A DNA stretch of 64,000 nucleotides from Actinomycetota bacterium (GCA_026003015.1 BPGL01000003.1:124001-188000), one strand, 5' to 3'; shown: positions 8,296 to 17,539, counted from the first letter of the stretch. Program-made: numbers and translations. The notes: generated by a model from the sequence alone, not told the origin.

Positions 8296-8727
8296 TCACG
8301 GGGCGGGACGGAAGCGTGGTCCGCGCTGATACACGCGCTCGAGGAGACCGTCGCGCAGGTACTCCGGGTAATCGGTCGTGGGGACGGGCTCGGGCTGCTG
8401 CCCCGGGTAGCCGAGGGCGCGGCGGACCTCGGGGTGCAGGTAGTACCCGCCGACGACCACGAACGTGAGGGCCCGCCAGGCCGCCGGATCGCTCAGGCCG
8501 AGTGCCTGGAGCCACGCAACGACGTCCTGCTCCGTCCGTGCTTCGTAGGCACGCAGAGCCCGCCCAAGATCCTCCCGGAGGTCGGGACGGACGGTGAGAA
8601 CCCGATCAGCCAGCGCCTCGGCGATGCCGATCGAGCTCGGCGCCGGCATCGGCCCATCCGGAGGCACGAGACGATCGGCGATCGCGGCCAGGACGTCTCG
8701 TTCGGCCTGGGTCAGCGGGCCACTCAT
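8296..8727 (-). CDS. Gluconate 2-dehydrogenase subunit 3-type small subunit
   Basis: A 143-residue protein beginning LTQAERDVLAAIADRLVPPDGPMP and ending with YYLHPEVRRALGYPGQQP...TDYPEYLRDGLLERVY. This is the pattern of the small subunit that accompanies GMC-type dehydrogenases (gluconate 2-dehydrogenase subunit 3 family). Here there is no clear Tat signal at the start. Its ATG overlaps the stop of the GMC gene (ATGA), so the two are translationally coupled and likely form a complex. It is the last gene of the 13-gene operon that begins at 21446. Confidence 0.8.
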   Translation of the reverse strand: MSGPLTQAERDVLAAIADRLVPPDGPMPAPSSIGIAEALADRVLTVRPDLREDLGRALRAYEARTEQDVVAWLQALGLSDPAAWRALTFVVVGGYYLHPEVRRALGYPGQQPEPVPTTDYPEYLRDGLLERVYQRGPRFRPAP

Positions 8728-10334
8728 GCCGGGATCCGTTGCTCGCGCCGTCGTGCGACCATGCCGTCGGCGATCCGCAGAGCAAGCGAGACGATCGTGT
8801 TGGTCGGGTTCACGCCGCCGGAGGTGACGAAGACGCTGCCGTCGGCGACGTAGAGGTTCGGAACCTCGTGCGCCCGCCCCCAGGGGTCGACGACGCTCGT
8901 CGCGGGGTCCGTACCCATCCTGGCCGTGCCGAGCAGGTGCCAGCCGGCCTCCCGAAGCCGCTCCCGCGCCTCGACGCGGATCGCGCCGGCCTCGAGGAGC
9001 GACTCCGTCGCCCGCTCGACGTGGAAGGCGAGCAGGCGTCGGCTGTTCTCCGAGACCCGGTACACGACCCGCGGTGCGGGGATGCCCGCGGTGTCGGTCC
9101 GGGTCTCGGAGAGCTCTACGCGGTTCGCCTCGTCCGGAAGGTCCTCGCCGAAGATCCCCCAGGTGAGGCACCGACCGAACCGCTCGCGCACCGCGCGGTG
9201 GTGCTCCACGCCCCACACGGCGGCGCCCGCCCGAGGCGGCAGCGCCGCACTCATCGGGCCGCCGCTGGCCGGGGCGAGGCTCCACTTCGCTCCTCGGACG
9301 AAGCCGCGGTCGGGATCGGACTCGTAGAACTCCAGGCAATGGATCCGCGAGCCGACGTTGCCCTTCCAGGTCTGCAGCGGGCGATCGAACACCCCGGTGA
9401 CGACGGCGAACGGATGCATCATCAGGCGCCGCCCGACGAGGCCGCTGCCGTTCGCGAGCCCATCGGGGCACCGGCTGTCGGCGGAGGCGAGCAGCAGGCG
9501 GGGCGTGCCGATCCCGTTCGCGGCGAGCACCACGACGTCTGCGGCGACGAAAGCCTCGCGGCCATCCTCGTCGACGTACTCGACTCCGGTCGCAAGACCG
9601 CGGGGGCCGAGTACGACCCGGCGCACCCGAGCGTCGGTGATGAGCCGAGCACCACGCTCGACCGCCTCGGGCCAGTGCGTGAGATCGGTCGAGGCCTTCG
9701 CACCCTCCGGGCACCCCTGCATGCAGGTCCCCCATTGCGCGCACGGATGGCGTCCGCGATAGGGGGCCGACGCGATCGCGCTCGGCGCGGGCCACCAGTG
9801 CCACCCGAGGCGGTCGTGGGCCCGTGCGACGTTGAGGACGCCCGGCCCGAGCGGCAGGGGCGGGAGCGGGAGATCCGCGCCCTCCGGGTACGCAGGGTCA
9901 CCTGCAAGACCGGCCACCCCTACCTCCCGTGCGATCTGATCGTAGTAGGGCTCGAGGTCTGCGTAGGTGATCGGCCAGTCGTCGGCGACGCCGTCGAGGG
10001 TGCGGACGCGGAAGTCCGAGGGCGCCATCCGAGGCCAGTCGCCTGCGTACAACACCATCGACCCGCCGACCGCGTTGTACATCAGCGGGACGATGTCGCT
10101 CTCGTCGGATTCGATCGGATAGTCCTCGGGCAGCCCGCGGACGTTCGGGTCGGGCGACCAGCGCTTCGAGGCGATGATCTCCCAGTCGTCGCGCGGCGCG
10201 GGGTAGGCCGACCGGTCGGGCCAGCGACCCTGTTCCAAGCACGTGACGCGGAACCCCGCGGTGGCGAGTCGGTGCGCTACGACGCCGCCTGCGGCGCCGG
10301 CCCCCACGATCACGACGTCTGCACGTTCGCGCAT
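8724..10334 (-). CDS. GMC family FAD-dependent oxidoreductase
   Basis: A 536-residue flavoprotein. The Rossmann FAD site VVIVGAGAAGGVVAHRLATAG is at the N-terminus (as VVIVGAGAAGG plus VVAHRLATAG). Further GMC features are YNAVGGSMVLYAGDWPRM near residue 90, the C-A-Q-W-G-T-C-M-Q-G-C-P-EGAK cysteine-rich segment near 195, and the C-terminal HLLGTARMGTDPATSVVDPWGRAHEVPNLYV region (split around TARMG) with GGVNPTNTI. It is closest to the gluconate/sorbitol dehydrogenase branch that works with a small subunit 3 and passes electrons to a cytochrome, rather than to oxidases. Starts 7 nt after the monooxygenase stop. Substrate is likely an alcohol or sugar. Confidence 0.88.
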   Translation of the reverse strand: MRERADVVIVGAGAAGGVVAHRLATAGFRVTCLEQGRWPDRSAYPAPRDDWEIIASKRWSPDPNVRGLPEDYPIESDESDIVPLMYNAVGGSMVLYAGDWPRMAPSDFRVRTLDGVADDWPITYADLEPYYDQIAREVGVAGLAGDPAYPEGADLPLPPLPLGPGVLNVARAHDRLGWHWWPAPSAIASAPYRGRHPCAQWGTCMQGCPEGAKASTDLTHWPEAVERGARLITDARVRRVVLGPRGLATGVEYVDEDGREAFVAADVVVLAANGIGTPRLLLASADSRCPDGLANGSGLVGRRLMMHPFAVVTGVFDRPLQTWKGNVGSRIHCLEFYESDPDRGFVRGAKWSLAPASGGPMSAALPPRAGAAVWGVEHHRAVRERFGRCLTWGIFGEDLPDEANRVELSETRTDTAGIPAPRVVYRVSENSRRLLAFHVERATESLLEAGAIRVEARERLREAGWHLLGTARMGTDPATSVVDPWGRAHEVPNLYVADGSVFVTSGGVNPTNTIVSLALRIADGMVARRREQRIPA

Positions 10335-10341
10335 CGACGCC

Positions 10342-11337
10342 TCAGGCGGGCTCGAACGCACGCCTGACCGGCCCGACGATCAGGTCCCACCAGGCCTCGA
10401 GCTGCTCGGGATCGGAGGTGAGAGGGTGCAGCATGAAGTAGCGCACCCCTGCACGCGCCCGCGCAACGAGCCGATCCACGATCTCCGGCGGCGTCCCCGT
10501 CAGGTAGACCTGCTGGAAGTACTCGAACGGGCGCTCGTCGCTCATGATCCGCGCGTACGCGTTCCGCTGCGCTTCGAGCGCCTCGTCCTCGTCGTCGGTG
10601 TCGACCACGTGGCAGAAGTTCTCGTGGGAGACGACGAACCGATCGAGATCCACGCCGGCCTCGGCCAGGGCGGGATGGATCACGGCCCAGTCTGCCTCGA
10701 TCTGCTCCGGTAGGGCGGTCGGGCGCGTGACCCATCCGTCGCCCCGCACGATCCGAGCGAGGACCCTCCCGTGCAGCGACGGGCGCTCCGGCGACTCCGC
10801 ACGCGGCACCTGGCTCCCACCCGCCACCCAGAACGGCGGCCGACGCCCACGCGGCTCGATCGAGACCTCGCGCAGCTGGAAGTGTCGACCGTCGTACGTG
10901 ACGGAGTCCTCGCGCAGGAGCCGGTCCACAAGCTCGAAGATCTCGTCGGTGAGGGTCCCCCGGTGCGCCTTCGAGCGGCCGATCGCCTCGAACTCGCGGT
11001 CGAACCACCCGGTGCCCCCGCCGAGGATGAAGCGTCCCCCGGAGAGCTCCTGGAGGGTCGCGATCTCCTTGGCGAGCAAGACCGGGTGTCGCAGGGGCAT
11101 GATCAGGATCCCCGTCCCCAGGCGCACGCGTTCGGTGACGGCGGCCACGTAGGTGAGCACGCTCATCGGCTCCAGCCAGGCGACCCGGTAGAAGCGGTTC
11201 GCACGGATCAGGTGGTCGGTCACCCAGATCGAGTCGTAGCCGATCCGCTCGGCGGCTCGCGCGAAGTTGCGGACGGCCTCGGCCCGCGGCCCGTCGTCGG
11301 TGAGGAAAGTGGGCAGGAACACACCGAACTCGATCAT
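10342..11337 (-). CDS. LLM-class flavin/F420-dependent oxidoreductase
   Basis: A 331-residue luciferase-like TIM-barrel protein. It begins with EFGVFLPTFLTDDGP and has RIGYDSIWVTDHLIR, VRLGTGILIMPLRHPVLLAKE and GRFILGGGTGWFDREFEAIG, all standard for the F420-dependent branch. In this branch the cofactor is F420 or reduced FMN and the reaction is a dehydrogenation or monooxygenation. It overlaps the DapA-like gene by 4 bp (ATGA) and precedes the GMC gene by 7 nt, so it belongs to the operon. Possible roles include oxidative ring or amide cleavage; this cannot be fixed from sequence. Confidence 0.85.
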   Translation of the reverse strand: MIEFGVFLPTFLTDDGPRAEAVRNFARAAERIGYDSIWVTDHLIRANRFYRVAWLEPMSVLTYVAAVTERVRLGTGILIMPLRHPVLLAKEIATLQELSGGRFILGGGTGWFDREFEAIGRSKAHRGTLTDEIFELVDRLLREDSVTYDGRHFQLREVSIEPRGRRPPFWVAGGSQVPRAESPERPSLHGRVLARIVRGDGWVTRPTALPEQIEADWAVIHPALAEAGVDLDRFVVSHENFCHVVDTDDEDEALEAQRNAYARIMSDERPFEYFQQVYLTGTPPEIVDRLVARARAGVRYFMLHPLTSDPEQLEAWWDLIVGPVRRAFEPA

Positions 11338-12245
11338 CCGACCACCGCCGCGTCTTCCAGAAGGCGACGGATCGCCGCGACCTCTTGCTCGTCGGCCTGC
11401 GTAAGCGGAGGTCGCACAGTCGGATGGTCGATCACGCCGAGCGCAGCCAGCGCAGCCTTCGTCCGAGCGCGGTAGTCCCGGATGGGAGGCGCGAACACCG
11501 CCTCCTCGAGCGGCAGCAGCTCACGCCAGATCCGCAGCCCACGCTCCGCGTCGCCGCCGGTGAACGCATCGACCATCTCCACCTGGGACCGCGTGGCCAG
11601 GGTGCCGAAGCCGATGAGGGCGCCCGCGGCGCCCAACACGAATGACTCTCCGACGAAGTTGTCGTTCCCGGTGAGCATCGCGATCGGACGATCGAGCCCT
11701 TCGAGAACGCGCAACGTTCGGGTGTAGACGAGGGCGTCGAAACTCGCTTCCTTGATCGCGACGACCCCATCGATCGTGGCCAGGCGAGCGACCACGTCCG
11801 GTGGGTACAGCACCCCGCCGAGCGCAGGCTGGAGCTGGAACAGCACGAGGGGAAGCCCTACTTCCGCGACCGCCGCGTGGTAGCCGTAGGGGACCTCCGG
11901 AGGCAGGGGCGTGCCCTGGAACGCGGGGATCGGGAACACGAGCAGGGCGGTCGCGCCCGCGGAGCGCGCGTCGCGCGCAGCGCGGACGGCCTGAGCGGTG
12001 AAGGTCGCACCCAGTCCCGCGACGATGGGGATCCGGCCGGCCACCTCCTCGGCCCAGATCTCGAGCACCCGCAGCCGCTCCTCCGGCCACAGGTGGGGTC
12101 CCTCACCCGTGTCGACGTTCACGGCGACGCCGTGGGGCCCCTGTTCGAGCAACCAGCCGATGTAGCGACGCAACGACGCCTCGTCGACCTCACCGTCCGG
12201 CGTCATAGGAGTCACCGTCGCCGGGATCAAACCTCGGATCTCCAT
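11334..12245 (-). CDS. DapA-like aldolase/dehydratase (DHDPS family)
   Basis: A 303-residue TIM barrel of the dihydrodipicolinate synthase/N-acetylneuraminate lyase family. The Schiff-base lysine is in GVVAIKEASFDAL near residue 163, and the NVDTGEGPHLWPEER segment matches the GTTGE loop. The place of the conserved catalytic tyrosine (YNxP in DapA) reads LFQLQP, so Tyr is replaced. That argues against lysine biosynthesis and for a catabolic aldolase or dehydratase acting on a 2-oxo acid. The ATG at 12245 has a GGAGGGGAG ribosome site. It lies 38 nt after the ABC transporter genes. Confidence 0.85.
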   Translation of the reverse strand: MEIRGLIPATVTPMTPDGEVDEASLRRYIGWLLEQGPHGVAVNVDTGEGPHLWPEERLRVLEIWAEEVAGRIPIVAGLGATFTAQAVRAARDARSAGATALLVFPIPAFQGTPLPPEVPYGYHAAVAEVGLPLVLFQLQPALGGVLYPPDVVARLATIDGVVAIKEASFDALVYTRTLRVLEGLDRPIAMLTGNDNFVGESFVLGAAGALIGFGTLATRSQVEMVDAFTGGDAERGLRIWRELLPLEEAVFAPPIRDYRARTKAALAALGVIDHPTVRPPLTQADEQEVAAIRRLLEDAAVVG

Positions 12246-12283
12246 CTGCTCCCCTCCAGTACCTCGGCTCATCACTCCGTCCA

Positions 12284-12985
12284 TCACACGGCCAGGTATC
12301 TCGAAACGATGTCCTCTCGCTGAAGCTCCTCGCTCGACCCACTCACCACGATCGCGCCGCGCTCGAGCACGTACCCGTGGGTCGCGAGGGTGAGCGCGAA
12401 GCGCAGATGCTGTTCGACCAGCAGGATCGCGTGCGCCCCTGACCCTGCGATCCGCCCAACGGCGGCATGGAGATGCTCGACGACAGCGGGAGCGAGTCCT
12501 TCCGTCGGCTCGTCGAGCAGGAGCAGCGGAGGATCGGCCACGAGCGCCCGCGCGATCGCGAGCATCTGCTGTTCACCACCCGAAAGCGTGCCGGCGGGCT
12601 GGCGGAGGTGCTCGCGGATCCACGGGAACAGCTCCAGCACCCGCTCCGGAAGTGCGGAGCGCATCGGGCGCCCCGCCACGACGAAGCCGTACCGTAGGTT
12701 CTGCTCCACCGTCGCGCGCGGGAAGATCCCACGACCCTGGGGCACGTAGCCGATCCCGGATCGCACCCGCTGATGGGTCGGCAGGGACGAGATCTCATGC
12801 CCGCTCACCTGGATCGTCCCGCGAGCCCAGGGCAGGAGCCCCATGACGGCCTTGAGCAGGGATGTCTTCCCCATCCCGTTGCGCCCAAGCACCGCAACGA
12901 CGGCGCCGGGCTCGACCTCCAAGCTGATCTCTCGGAGCACGGCGCTGCCGTGGTAGCCGCCGGACAGGCCGGTGACCCGCAGCAC
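12284..12985 (-). CDS. Branched-chain/urea-type ABC transporter ATPase (LivF/UrtE-like)
   Basis: A 233-residue ABC ATPase. Walker A is GRNGMGKTSLLKA, the signature is LSGGEQQMLAIARAL, Walker B is LLLLDEPTEGLAP, and the switch region is ILLVEQHLRFAL. Length and the KAVMGLLPWARGTI segment match LivF rather than LivG. The GTG start follows the LivG stop by a single base. With the four neighbouring genes it makes a complete HAAT-family importer. Confidence 0.9.
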   Translation of the reverse strand: MLRVTGLSGGYHGSAVLREISLEVEPGAVVAVLGRNGMGKTSLLKAVMGLLPWARGTIQVSGHEISSLPTHQRVRSGIGYVPQGRGIFPRATVEQNLRYGFVVAGRPMRSALPERVLELFPWIREHLRQPAGTLSGGEQQMLAIARALVADPPLLLLDEPTEGLAPAVVEHLHAAVGRIAGSGAHAILLVEQHLRFALTLATHGYVLERGAIVVSGSSEELQREDIVSRYLAV

Positions 12986-12986
12986 G

Positions 12987-13727
12987 TCAGAGCCCCTCTC
13001 CGAGGTAAACACGGCGCACGAGAGGGTCCGCCTCGATCTCGGCGTGTGGGCCTTCGGCGAGCACGCGGCCCTCGTGCAGCACGGTGATCCGGTCGCCGAG
13101 CATCTTGATGAACGCGATGTCGTGCTCGACGATCACGAGCGTGAGTCCCCGGCGTTCGGCGATCGCGCGCAGCATCGTCGCCACCCGACCGGTCTCCTCG
13201 ACGGTCATCCCCGCAGTCGGCTCGTCGAGCAGGAGCACACGCGGTTGGGCGGCGAGGACCATCGCGATCTCCAGACGCTGCAGCTCCCCATGGCTCAGCT
13301 GTCCGGCTATCCGGTCGGCGAGTCCGTCGAGTGCAAGCTCCTCGAGGGTCGCCTCCGCCCGATCCCGGTCGTCCGCTCGCTCCCGCAGGAGGTCCGAGAG
13401 CCTGCGCCGGCCGGCGGCCGCAAGACGGATGTTCTCCGAGACGCTCACGTCGGGAAGGACCGAGGGGACCTGGTACTTGCGGACGAGCCCGCGCCGGGCG
13501 ATCTCGTGCAACGGCAGCACGTCGATGCGCTCCCCATCCAGAAGGATCTCGCCCTCGTCCGGACGTAGATGCCCGGTAAGGAGGTTGAACAGCGTCGTCT
13601 TCCCGGCGCCGTTCGGACCGATCACGCAGCGGACCTCCCCAGGCTCGATCGCGAGCGACACTCCGTCGGTCGCCCGTAGGCCTCCGAAGCGCTTCACGAG
13701 CCCTCGTGCCTCGAGCAGCGCCGTCAC
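12987..13727 (-). CDS. Branched-chain/urea-type ABC transporter ATPase (LivG/UrtD-like)
   Basis: A 246-residue ABC ATPase. Walker A is GPNGAGKTTLFNLLTG, signature LSHGELQRLEIAMVL, Walker B VLLLDEPTAGM, and the H-loop region TLVIVEHDIAFIKMLGDRI. The signature LSHGE instead of LSGGE is common in LivG/UrtD proteins. The sequence VPSVLPDVSVSENIRLAA is characteristic of the LivG/UrtD position. GTG start in a GTGA overlap with the livM stop, preceded by GGGAGGAG. Confidence 0.9.
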   Translation of the reverse strand: MTALLEARGLVKRFGGLRATDGVSLAIEPGEVRCVIGPNGAGKTTLFNLLTGHLRPDEGEILLDGERIDVLPLHEIARRGLVRKYQVPSVLPDVSVSENIRLAAAGRRRLSDLLRERADDRDRAEATLEELALDGLADRIAGQLSHGELQRLEIAMVLAAQPRVLLLDEPTAGMTVEETGRVATMLRAIAERRGLTLVIVEHDIAFIKMLGDRITVLHEGRVLAEGPHAEIEADPLVRRVYLGEGL

Positions 13728-14746
13728 CGCTCCTCCCGATGCCCCCGGACCCGTCGGACGGCCGTTGATACCAGGCCGACGAGCCCCCGGGGCTGCGTAA
13801 GCACCACCACGACGAGGAACACACCGGTCGCCAGGACCCAGTACTGCTGCAGTCGATCGGACAGCAGGGACTGGCCGTAGGAGACGACGAAGGCGCCGAT
13901 GAAGGGCCCGACGAGCGAGCGTCGCCCGCCGATGGCGACCCAAACGATGATCGAGGTCGATAGAAGCACACCGAGCTGCGTCGGATAGACGAACTGCTCC
14001 AACGGGACGTACAGCATCCCCGCGAGCCCGGTGATCGCAGCTCCCACGACGAAGGCGATGGTCCGCACAGAGGATGTCGGATAGCCGAGCGAGGCGGTGC
14101 GTTGTTCGTTCGTCCGAACGCCCTCCATCGCGCGCCCGATCGGCGAACGGACGAGGCGCCGAGCGATCGCGTAGGCCACAAGGGCGCACACCACGATGGT
14201 GTAGTACGAGGGCAACAGACCCCACAGCTCCCAGGGGCCGATCCGGATCGGCGCCATGCCGTACAGGCCGTTGATGCCCCCGGTGATCCCGATCAGGGTC
14301 GTCGCGAGCTGCTCGAGGATCAGCGAGACGAGCAGCGTGATGATCGCGAAGTACGCGCCCGTCACGTTGCCGTGGATCAGCGTGCGCGCCATCAGGTACG
14401 CCAGGGTGGTCGGCACGGCGACGCCGGCGACGATCGCGAGCAGCCCAGCCGCCGGCACGTTTCCGAGATGCACGAGCACGAGACCGGTCGCGTAGGCGCC
14501 GAGCCCGAAGAAGGCGGCGTGCCCGAGACTTAGCTGACCCGTGTACCCCCAGATCAGATCGAGACCCAAGGCCGCGATCCCGAAGACGAGGATCCTCGCC
14601 ACCTGCCCCGTGACGAACCGCGACGCGAAGAGCGGCACGACCCACAGCGCCACCGCGACGGCCGCGGCAACGACCCAGTGCACGAGCTCGATCCGCCGAG
14701 CGGCGGACCGCCCGATGAGCGTGCGTGCCCCGACCGCCTCGGTCAT
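13724..14746 (-). CDS. Branched-chain/urea-type ABC permease (LivM/UrtC-like)
   Basis: A 340-residue polytopic membrane protein with about 8-9 hydrophobic helices. Family motifs are GLDLIWGYTGQLSLGHAAFFGLGAYA and GLYGMAPIRIG, and the EAA-like cytoplasmic loop RSPIGRAMEGVRTNEQRTASLG. The ATG overlaps the LivH stop (ATGA). Forms the membrane channel with the LivH-like protein. Confidence 0.9.
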   Translation of the reverse strand: MTEAVGARTLIGRSAARRIELVHWVVAAAVAVALWVVPLFASRFVTGQVARILVFGIAALGLDLIWGYTGQLSLGHAAFFGLGAYATGLVLVHLGNVPAAGLLAIVAGVAVPTTLAYLMARTLIHGNVTGAYFAIITLLVSLILEQLATTLIGITGGINGLYGMAPIRIGPWELWGLLPSYYTIVVCALVAYAIARRLVRSPIGRAMEGVRTNEQRTASLGYPTSSVRTIAFVVGAAITGLAGMLYVPLEQFVYPTQLGVLLSTSIIVWVAIGGRRSLVGPFIGAFVVSYGQSLLSDRLQQYWVLATGVFLVVVVLTQPRGLVGLVSTAVRRVRGHREER

Positions 14747-15588
14747 CCCTGCAGGCGCCCGAACAGGCCGGTCGGACGGAGTCGGATGATCACGATCGCC
14801 AGCACCAGGAGCACGATCTGGGCGATCACGGGCCGGAACGAGGCCGCCAGCGCCGCCTGCCCCATGCCGATCAGTCCCGCGCCGGCCGCCGTCCCCAGCA
14901 AAGACCCGACGCCGCCGACGATCACCACGAGGAACGATCGCGCGAGGAAGAACAGGCCGACCTCCGGGTTCAAGGTGATGAGCGGCGTCATCACCGCTCC
15001 CGCGAGGCCCGCGAGACCGGCGCCGAGCGCGAACACCGCCGCGTCGATCCGGCCGGCGTCGATCCCCATCGCCATCGCCATCTCCCGATCCTGGGTGACG
15101 GCCGAGACCTTCCAGCCGAAATCCGTGCGCAGGAACACCCACAACACCGTAGCCATCACGACGACCGCAAGTGCGATCAGGAACAGCCGATACAGGGGGT
15201 ACCTCGTGCCCAGCACCGTGAGATCGCCGGTGAAGGGGAACGGGAGGTTGCGGCTGCCCGCTCCGAACACCACCTTGAGACCTTCGCGGATCACGATGCT
15301 CAGCCCCCAGGTGGCTACGAGCGTGTCGAGCAGACGACCCGAAAGCCGGCGGATCATCGTCCGTTCGATCGCCCAGCCGATCGCCCCAACGACGAACGGC
15401 GCGAGCGCGATGCCGAGCCAGACGTTGCCCGTGGCCTCCCACGCGGCTACGACCGTGTAGCTGCCCAGGATGAACATCTCTCCGTGCGCCATGTTGATGA
15501 CGCGCATGAGCCCGAAGATCACCGCAAGGCCGATCGCGACGAGCGAAAGGACCGCGGCCAACGTGAGTCCGTTCAGCACCGTCGTCAT
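14743..15588 (-). CDS. Branched-chain/urea-type ABC permease (LivH/UrtB-like)
   Basis: A 281-residue polytopic membrane protein. It opens LNGLTLAAVLSLVAIGLAVIFGLMRVINMAHGEMFILG (the MRVINMAHGE motif is diagnostic for LivH-type permeases) and has VSAVTQDREMAMAMGID and NPEVGLFFLARSFLVVIVGG. ATG at 15588 is chosen; a GTG one codon earlier is possible. It follows the binding-protein gene by 40 nt and overlaps the LivM-like gene. Confidence 0.9.
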   Translation of the reverse strand: MTTVLNGLTLAAVLSLVAIGLAVIFGLMRVINMAHGEMFILGSYTVVAAWEATGNVWLGIALAPFVVGAIGWAIERTMIRRLSGRLLDTLVATWGLSIVIREGLKVVFGAGSRNLPFPFTGDLTVLGTRYPLYRLFLIALAVVVMATVLWVFLRTDFGWKVSAVTQDREMAMAMGIDAGRIDAAVFALGAGLAGLAGAVMTPLITLNPEVGLFFLARSFLVVIVGGVGSLLGTAAGAGLIGMGQAALAASFRPVIAQIVLLVLAIVIIRLRPTGLFGRLQG

Positions 15589-15628
15589 CACGATGTCCCC
15601 CCGTCGGCCGCGGTCCCCTCGCTTCCCC

Positions 15629-16867
15629 TCACGCCGCGCCGCAGTCGGCGGCGGGCTCGATCCCTTCTTCGGAGTGCACGATCTCGAACTGATCCCAGTC
15701 GTTCCCACGAACGACGGCGACATGGAACGCGTGCGACGTGTGCAGCGTCGCGGGATCGATCCGGATCCTGCCCTGAGGAGCGTCGAACTCGACACCCTTC
15801 AGGCCCTCCATCAGCGGATCGGTCTCGAACGTCCCCGCGCGCTCCGCCCCCAGCGCGAACATGTGGACGGCGTCGTAGAGCCCCTCGCCGAACGTGTCGA
15901 CGTACTTGGCCGGGCTCCGAGCCAGGTAGGTCTCGAGGAACTTCTCGTTCGCCGGGTTGTCCAGCGCCATGAAGTACGGCGCCGCGGTCACGATGCCCGA
16001 CGCCGTTTCCGGATCGAGCGCTTGAACGATCGCCTCTGAGACCGAGTGGGAAGCCCGCGTTCCCCTGAAGTCGAAGCCGGCGAGCTGCTTCCAGAACGTG
16101 ATGCCGTCGACGCCCGCGATCAGCGGGTACAGCACGTCGGGCTTGGCGTCGAGGATCCGACCGATCTCGGCCGAGAAGTCCGTCACGCCGAACGGCACGT
16201 ACTCCTCCCCGACGACGGTTCCGCCGAGCGCCTCGAGCCCCCGCTTGAGGTGCGCGAAGGATCCGCGCGGCCAGACGTAGTCCGAGCCGATGAGGTAGAA
16301 GGACGAGCCGTGGTTCTCCACGAGCCAGGGGACGAACGGGTCGATCTGCTGGTTCGGCAGCGCCCCGGTCGATAGGAAGTACGGCCCGCACAGTCCGCCC
16401 TCGTAGTACGTCGGGTTGAACAACGGCACACCTGCCGGGCGCGTGAACTCGACCACGGCGTTGCGAACCGCGCTGATCAGCGTTCCGACGATGAAGGTGA
16501 CCCCCTCCTCGTTGATGAGCTTCTTCGCCTTCTCGACGGCGACGGCCGGATCGCTCGCCTCGTCCTCGACCACGAGCTCGATCGGGCGACCGAGGACTCC
16601 GCCGGCCGCGTTGATCTCCTCGACGGCGATCTCGGTGCTGACGAGCATCGACTGCCCGACGTGGGTCTCGATCCCGGTGAGCGGGATCAGCGCACCGAGC
16701 TTGAACGGCTCCCCGCTCTGGCCACCGCCACCGCCCCCGCCGCCTCCGTCCTCGGAGGCGCAGGCGGCGAGCCAGCCGCTCCCCACCGTGATCGCCGCAA
16801 CGCCGATCCCGGACCGACGCAGGAACTCCCGCCGACCGAGCGGTGTTCCGAACCGCTTGCGCACCAT
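15629..16867 (-). CDS. ABC substrate-binding lipoprotein, urea/short-chain-amide type (UrtA/AmiC-like)
   Basis: A 412-residue periplasmic-type binding protein of peripla_BP_6. The N-terminus has a twin-arginine motif (GRREFLRRSG) followed by a lipobox LAAC, so it is probably a Tat-exported lipoprotein; nine glycines then form a linker. The segment FNPTYYEGG, GALPNQQIDPFVPWL, then YLIGSDYVWPRGS and GVTDFSAEIGRI matches the UrtA/AmiC/FmdD branch better than LivK, pointing to urea, amides or a related nitrogen compound. First of the five transporter genes; good AAGGAGGG ribosome site. Ligand remains an inference. Confidence 0.88.
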   Translation of the reverse strand: MVRKRFGTPLGRREFLRRSGIGVAAITVGSGWLAACASEDGGGGGGGGGQSGEPFKLGALIPLTGIETHVGQSMLVSTEIAVEEINAAGGVLGRPIELVVEDEASDPAVAVEKAKKLINEEGVTFIVGTLISAVRNAVVEFTRPAGVPLFNPTYYEGGLCGPYFLSTGALPNQQIDPFVPWLVENHGSSFYLIGSDYVWPRGSFAHLKRGLEALGGTVVGEEYVPFGVTDFSAEIGRILDAKPDVLYPLIAGVDGITFWKQLAGFDFRGTRASHSVSEAIVQALDPETASGIVTAAPYFMALDNPANEKFLETYLARSPAKYVDTFGEGLYDAVHMFALGAERAGTFETDPLMEGLKGVEFDAPQGRIRIDPATLHTSHAFHVAVVRGNDWDQFEIVHSEEGIEPAADCGAA

Positions 16868-16906
16868 CGAACCCTCCTTACCTCGGCTCCGGAACGACCA
16901 CCGCTG

Positions 16907-17539
16907 CTACCTACCCGCCTCGTGAAGCGCCACCACCTCCTCCGCCGTGGTCACGACCGCGAACTTCATCTCCAGGTTGCGGAGCGTCGCCCGGTGCAAC
17001 TCCGGATCGAACGACGCCACCGCGTCACGGACCACGACCATCTCGAAGCCCTCATGGAACCCTCCACGAACGGTGTCCTCCACGCAGATCTGCGTGACGG
17101 TCCCCGTGACGACGACCTGCTCGACGTGATGTGCGCGGAGCGCGTCGGCGAGCGGTGTTCGGAAGAACCCGCTGTAGCCGTACTTGTCGATCACGACATC
17201 ACCGGACCTGGGCGCCAGCTCGTCGACCACCGCGGGACCCTCGCGCTCTCCCTCGACATCGCGGTAGCGTCGACGCACGCCCGGCCAGCACGATCGGGTC
17301 CGGTCGTCGCACTCGGGGGACCAAGCCCACATGAGCGTCCGCCGAGGTCCCGCGACGAACCGCGTGTAGAACACCGGTCGACCGGCTCCGCGGAACGCGC
17401 CCAGCAGTCGTCGGATCGTGGGGACGATCTTGCGAGCGTCGGGCACTTCCTGCGGGGCACCCTCACGAACGAAGTCGTTCTGCATGTCCACGACGAGGAG
17501 CCCCTGCGCCTCGGGACGGAAGGCGAACGGCGCGCTCAC
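16907..17539 (-). CDS. Isochorismatase-family cysteine hydrolase
   Basis: A 210-residue protein. The catalytic Asp is in LLVVDMQNDFV, the Lys in VVIDKYGYSGFF, and the Cys in TGTVTQICVEDTVRGG, giving the Asp-Lys-Cys triad of isochorismatase-like amidohydrolases (N-carbamoylsarcosine amidohydrolase, nicotinamidase, RutB-like ureidoacrylate hydrolase). An amide or carbamoyl hydrolase fits the neighbouring nitrogen-compound transporter. GTG start at 17539; 37 nt after the aldehyde dehydrogenase and 39 nt before the binding protein. Confidence 0.88.
   Translation of the reverse strand: MSAPFAFRPEAQGLLVVDMQNDFVREGAPQEVPDARKIVPTIRRLLGAFRGAGRPVFYTRFVAGPRRTLMWAWSPECDDRTRSCWPGVRRRYRDVEGEREGPAVVDELAPRSGDVVIDKYGYSGFFRTPLADALRAHHVEQVVVTGTVTQICVEDTVRGGFHEGFEMVVVRDAVASFDPELHRATLRNLEMKFAVVTTAEEVVALHEAGR

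Noticed and set aside
12284-15588. Naming the importer livFGMH for leucine uptake
   Set aside because: The binding protein resembles the urea/amide branch more than LivK/LivJ, so specific gene symbols would overstate the substrate.
16725-16752. Simple GGC/CCG-type repeat
   Set aside because: It encodes the glycine linker after the lipobox of the binding protein, a normal feature of such lipoproteins.
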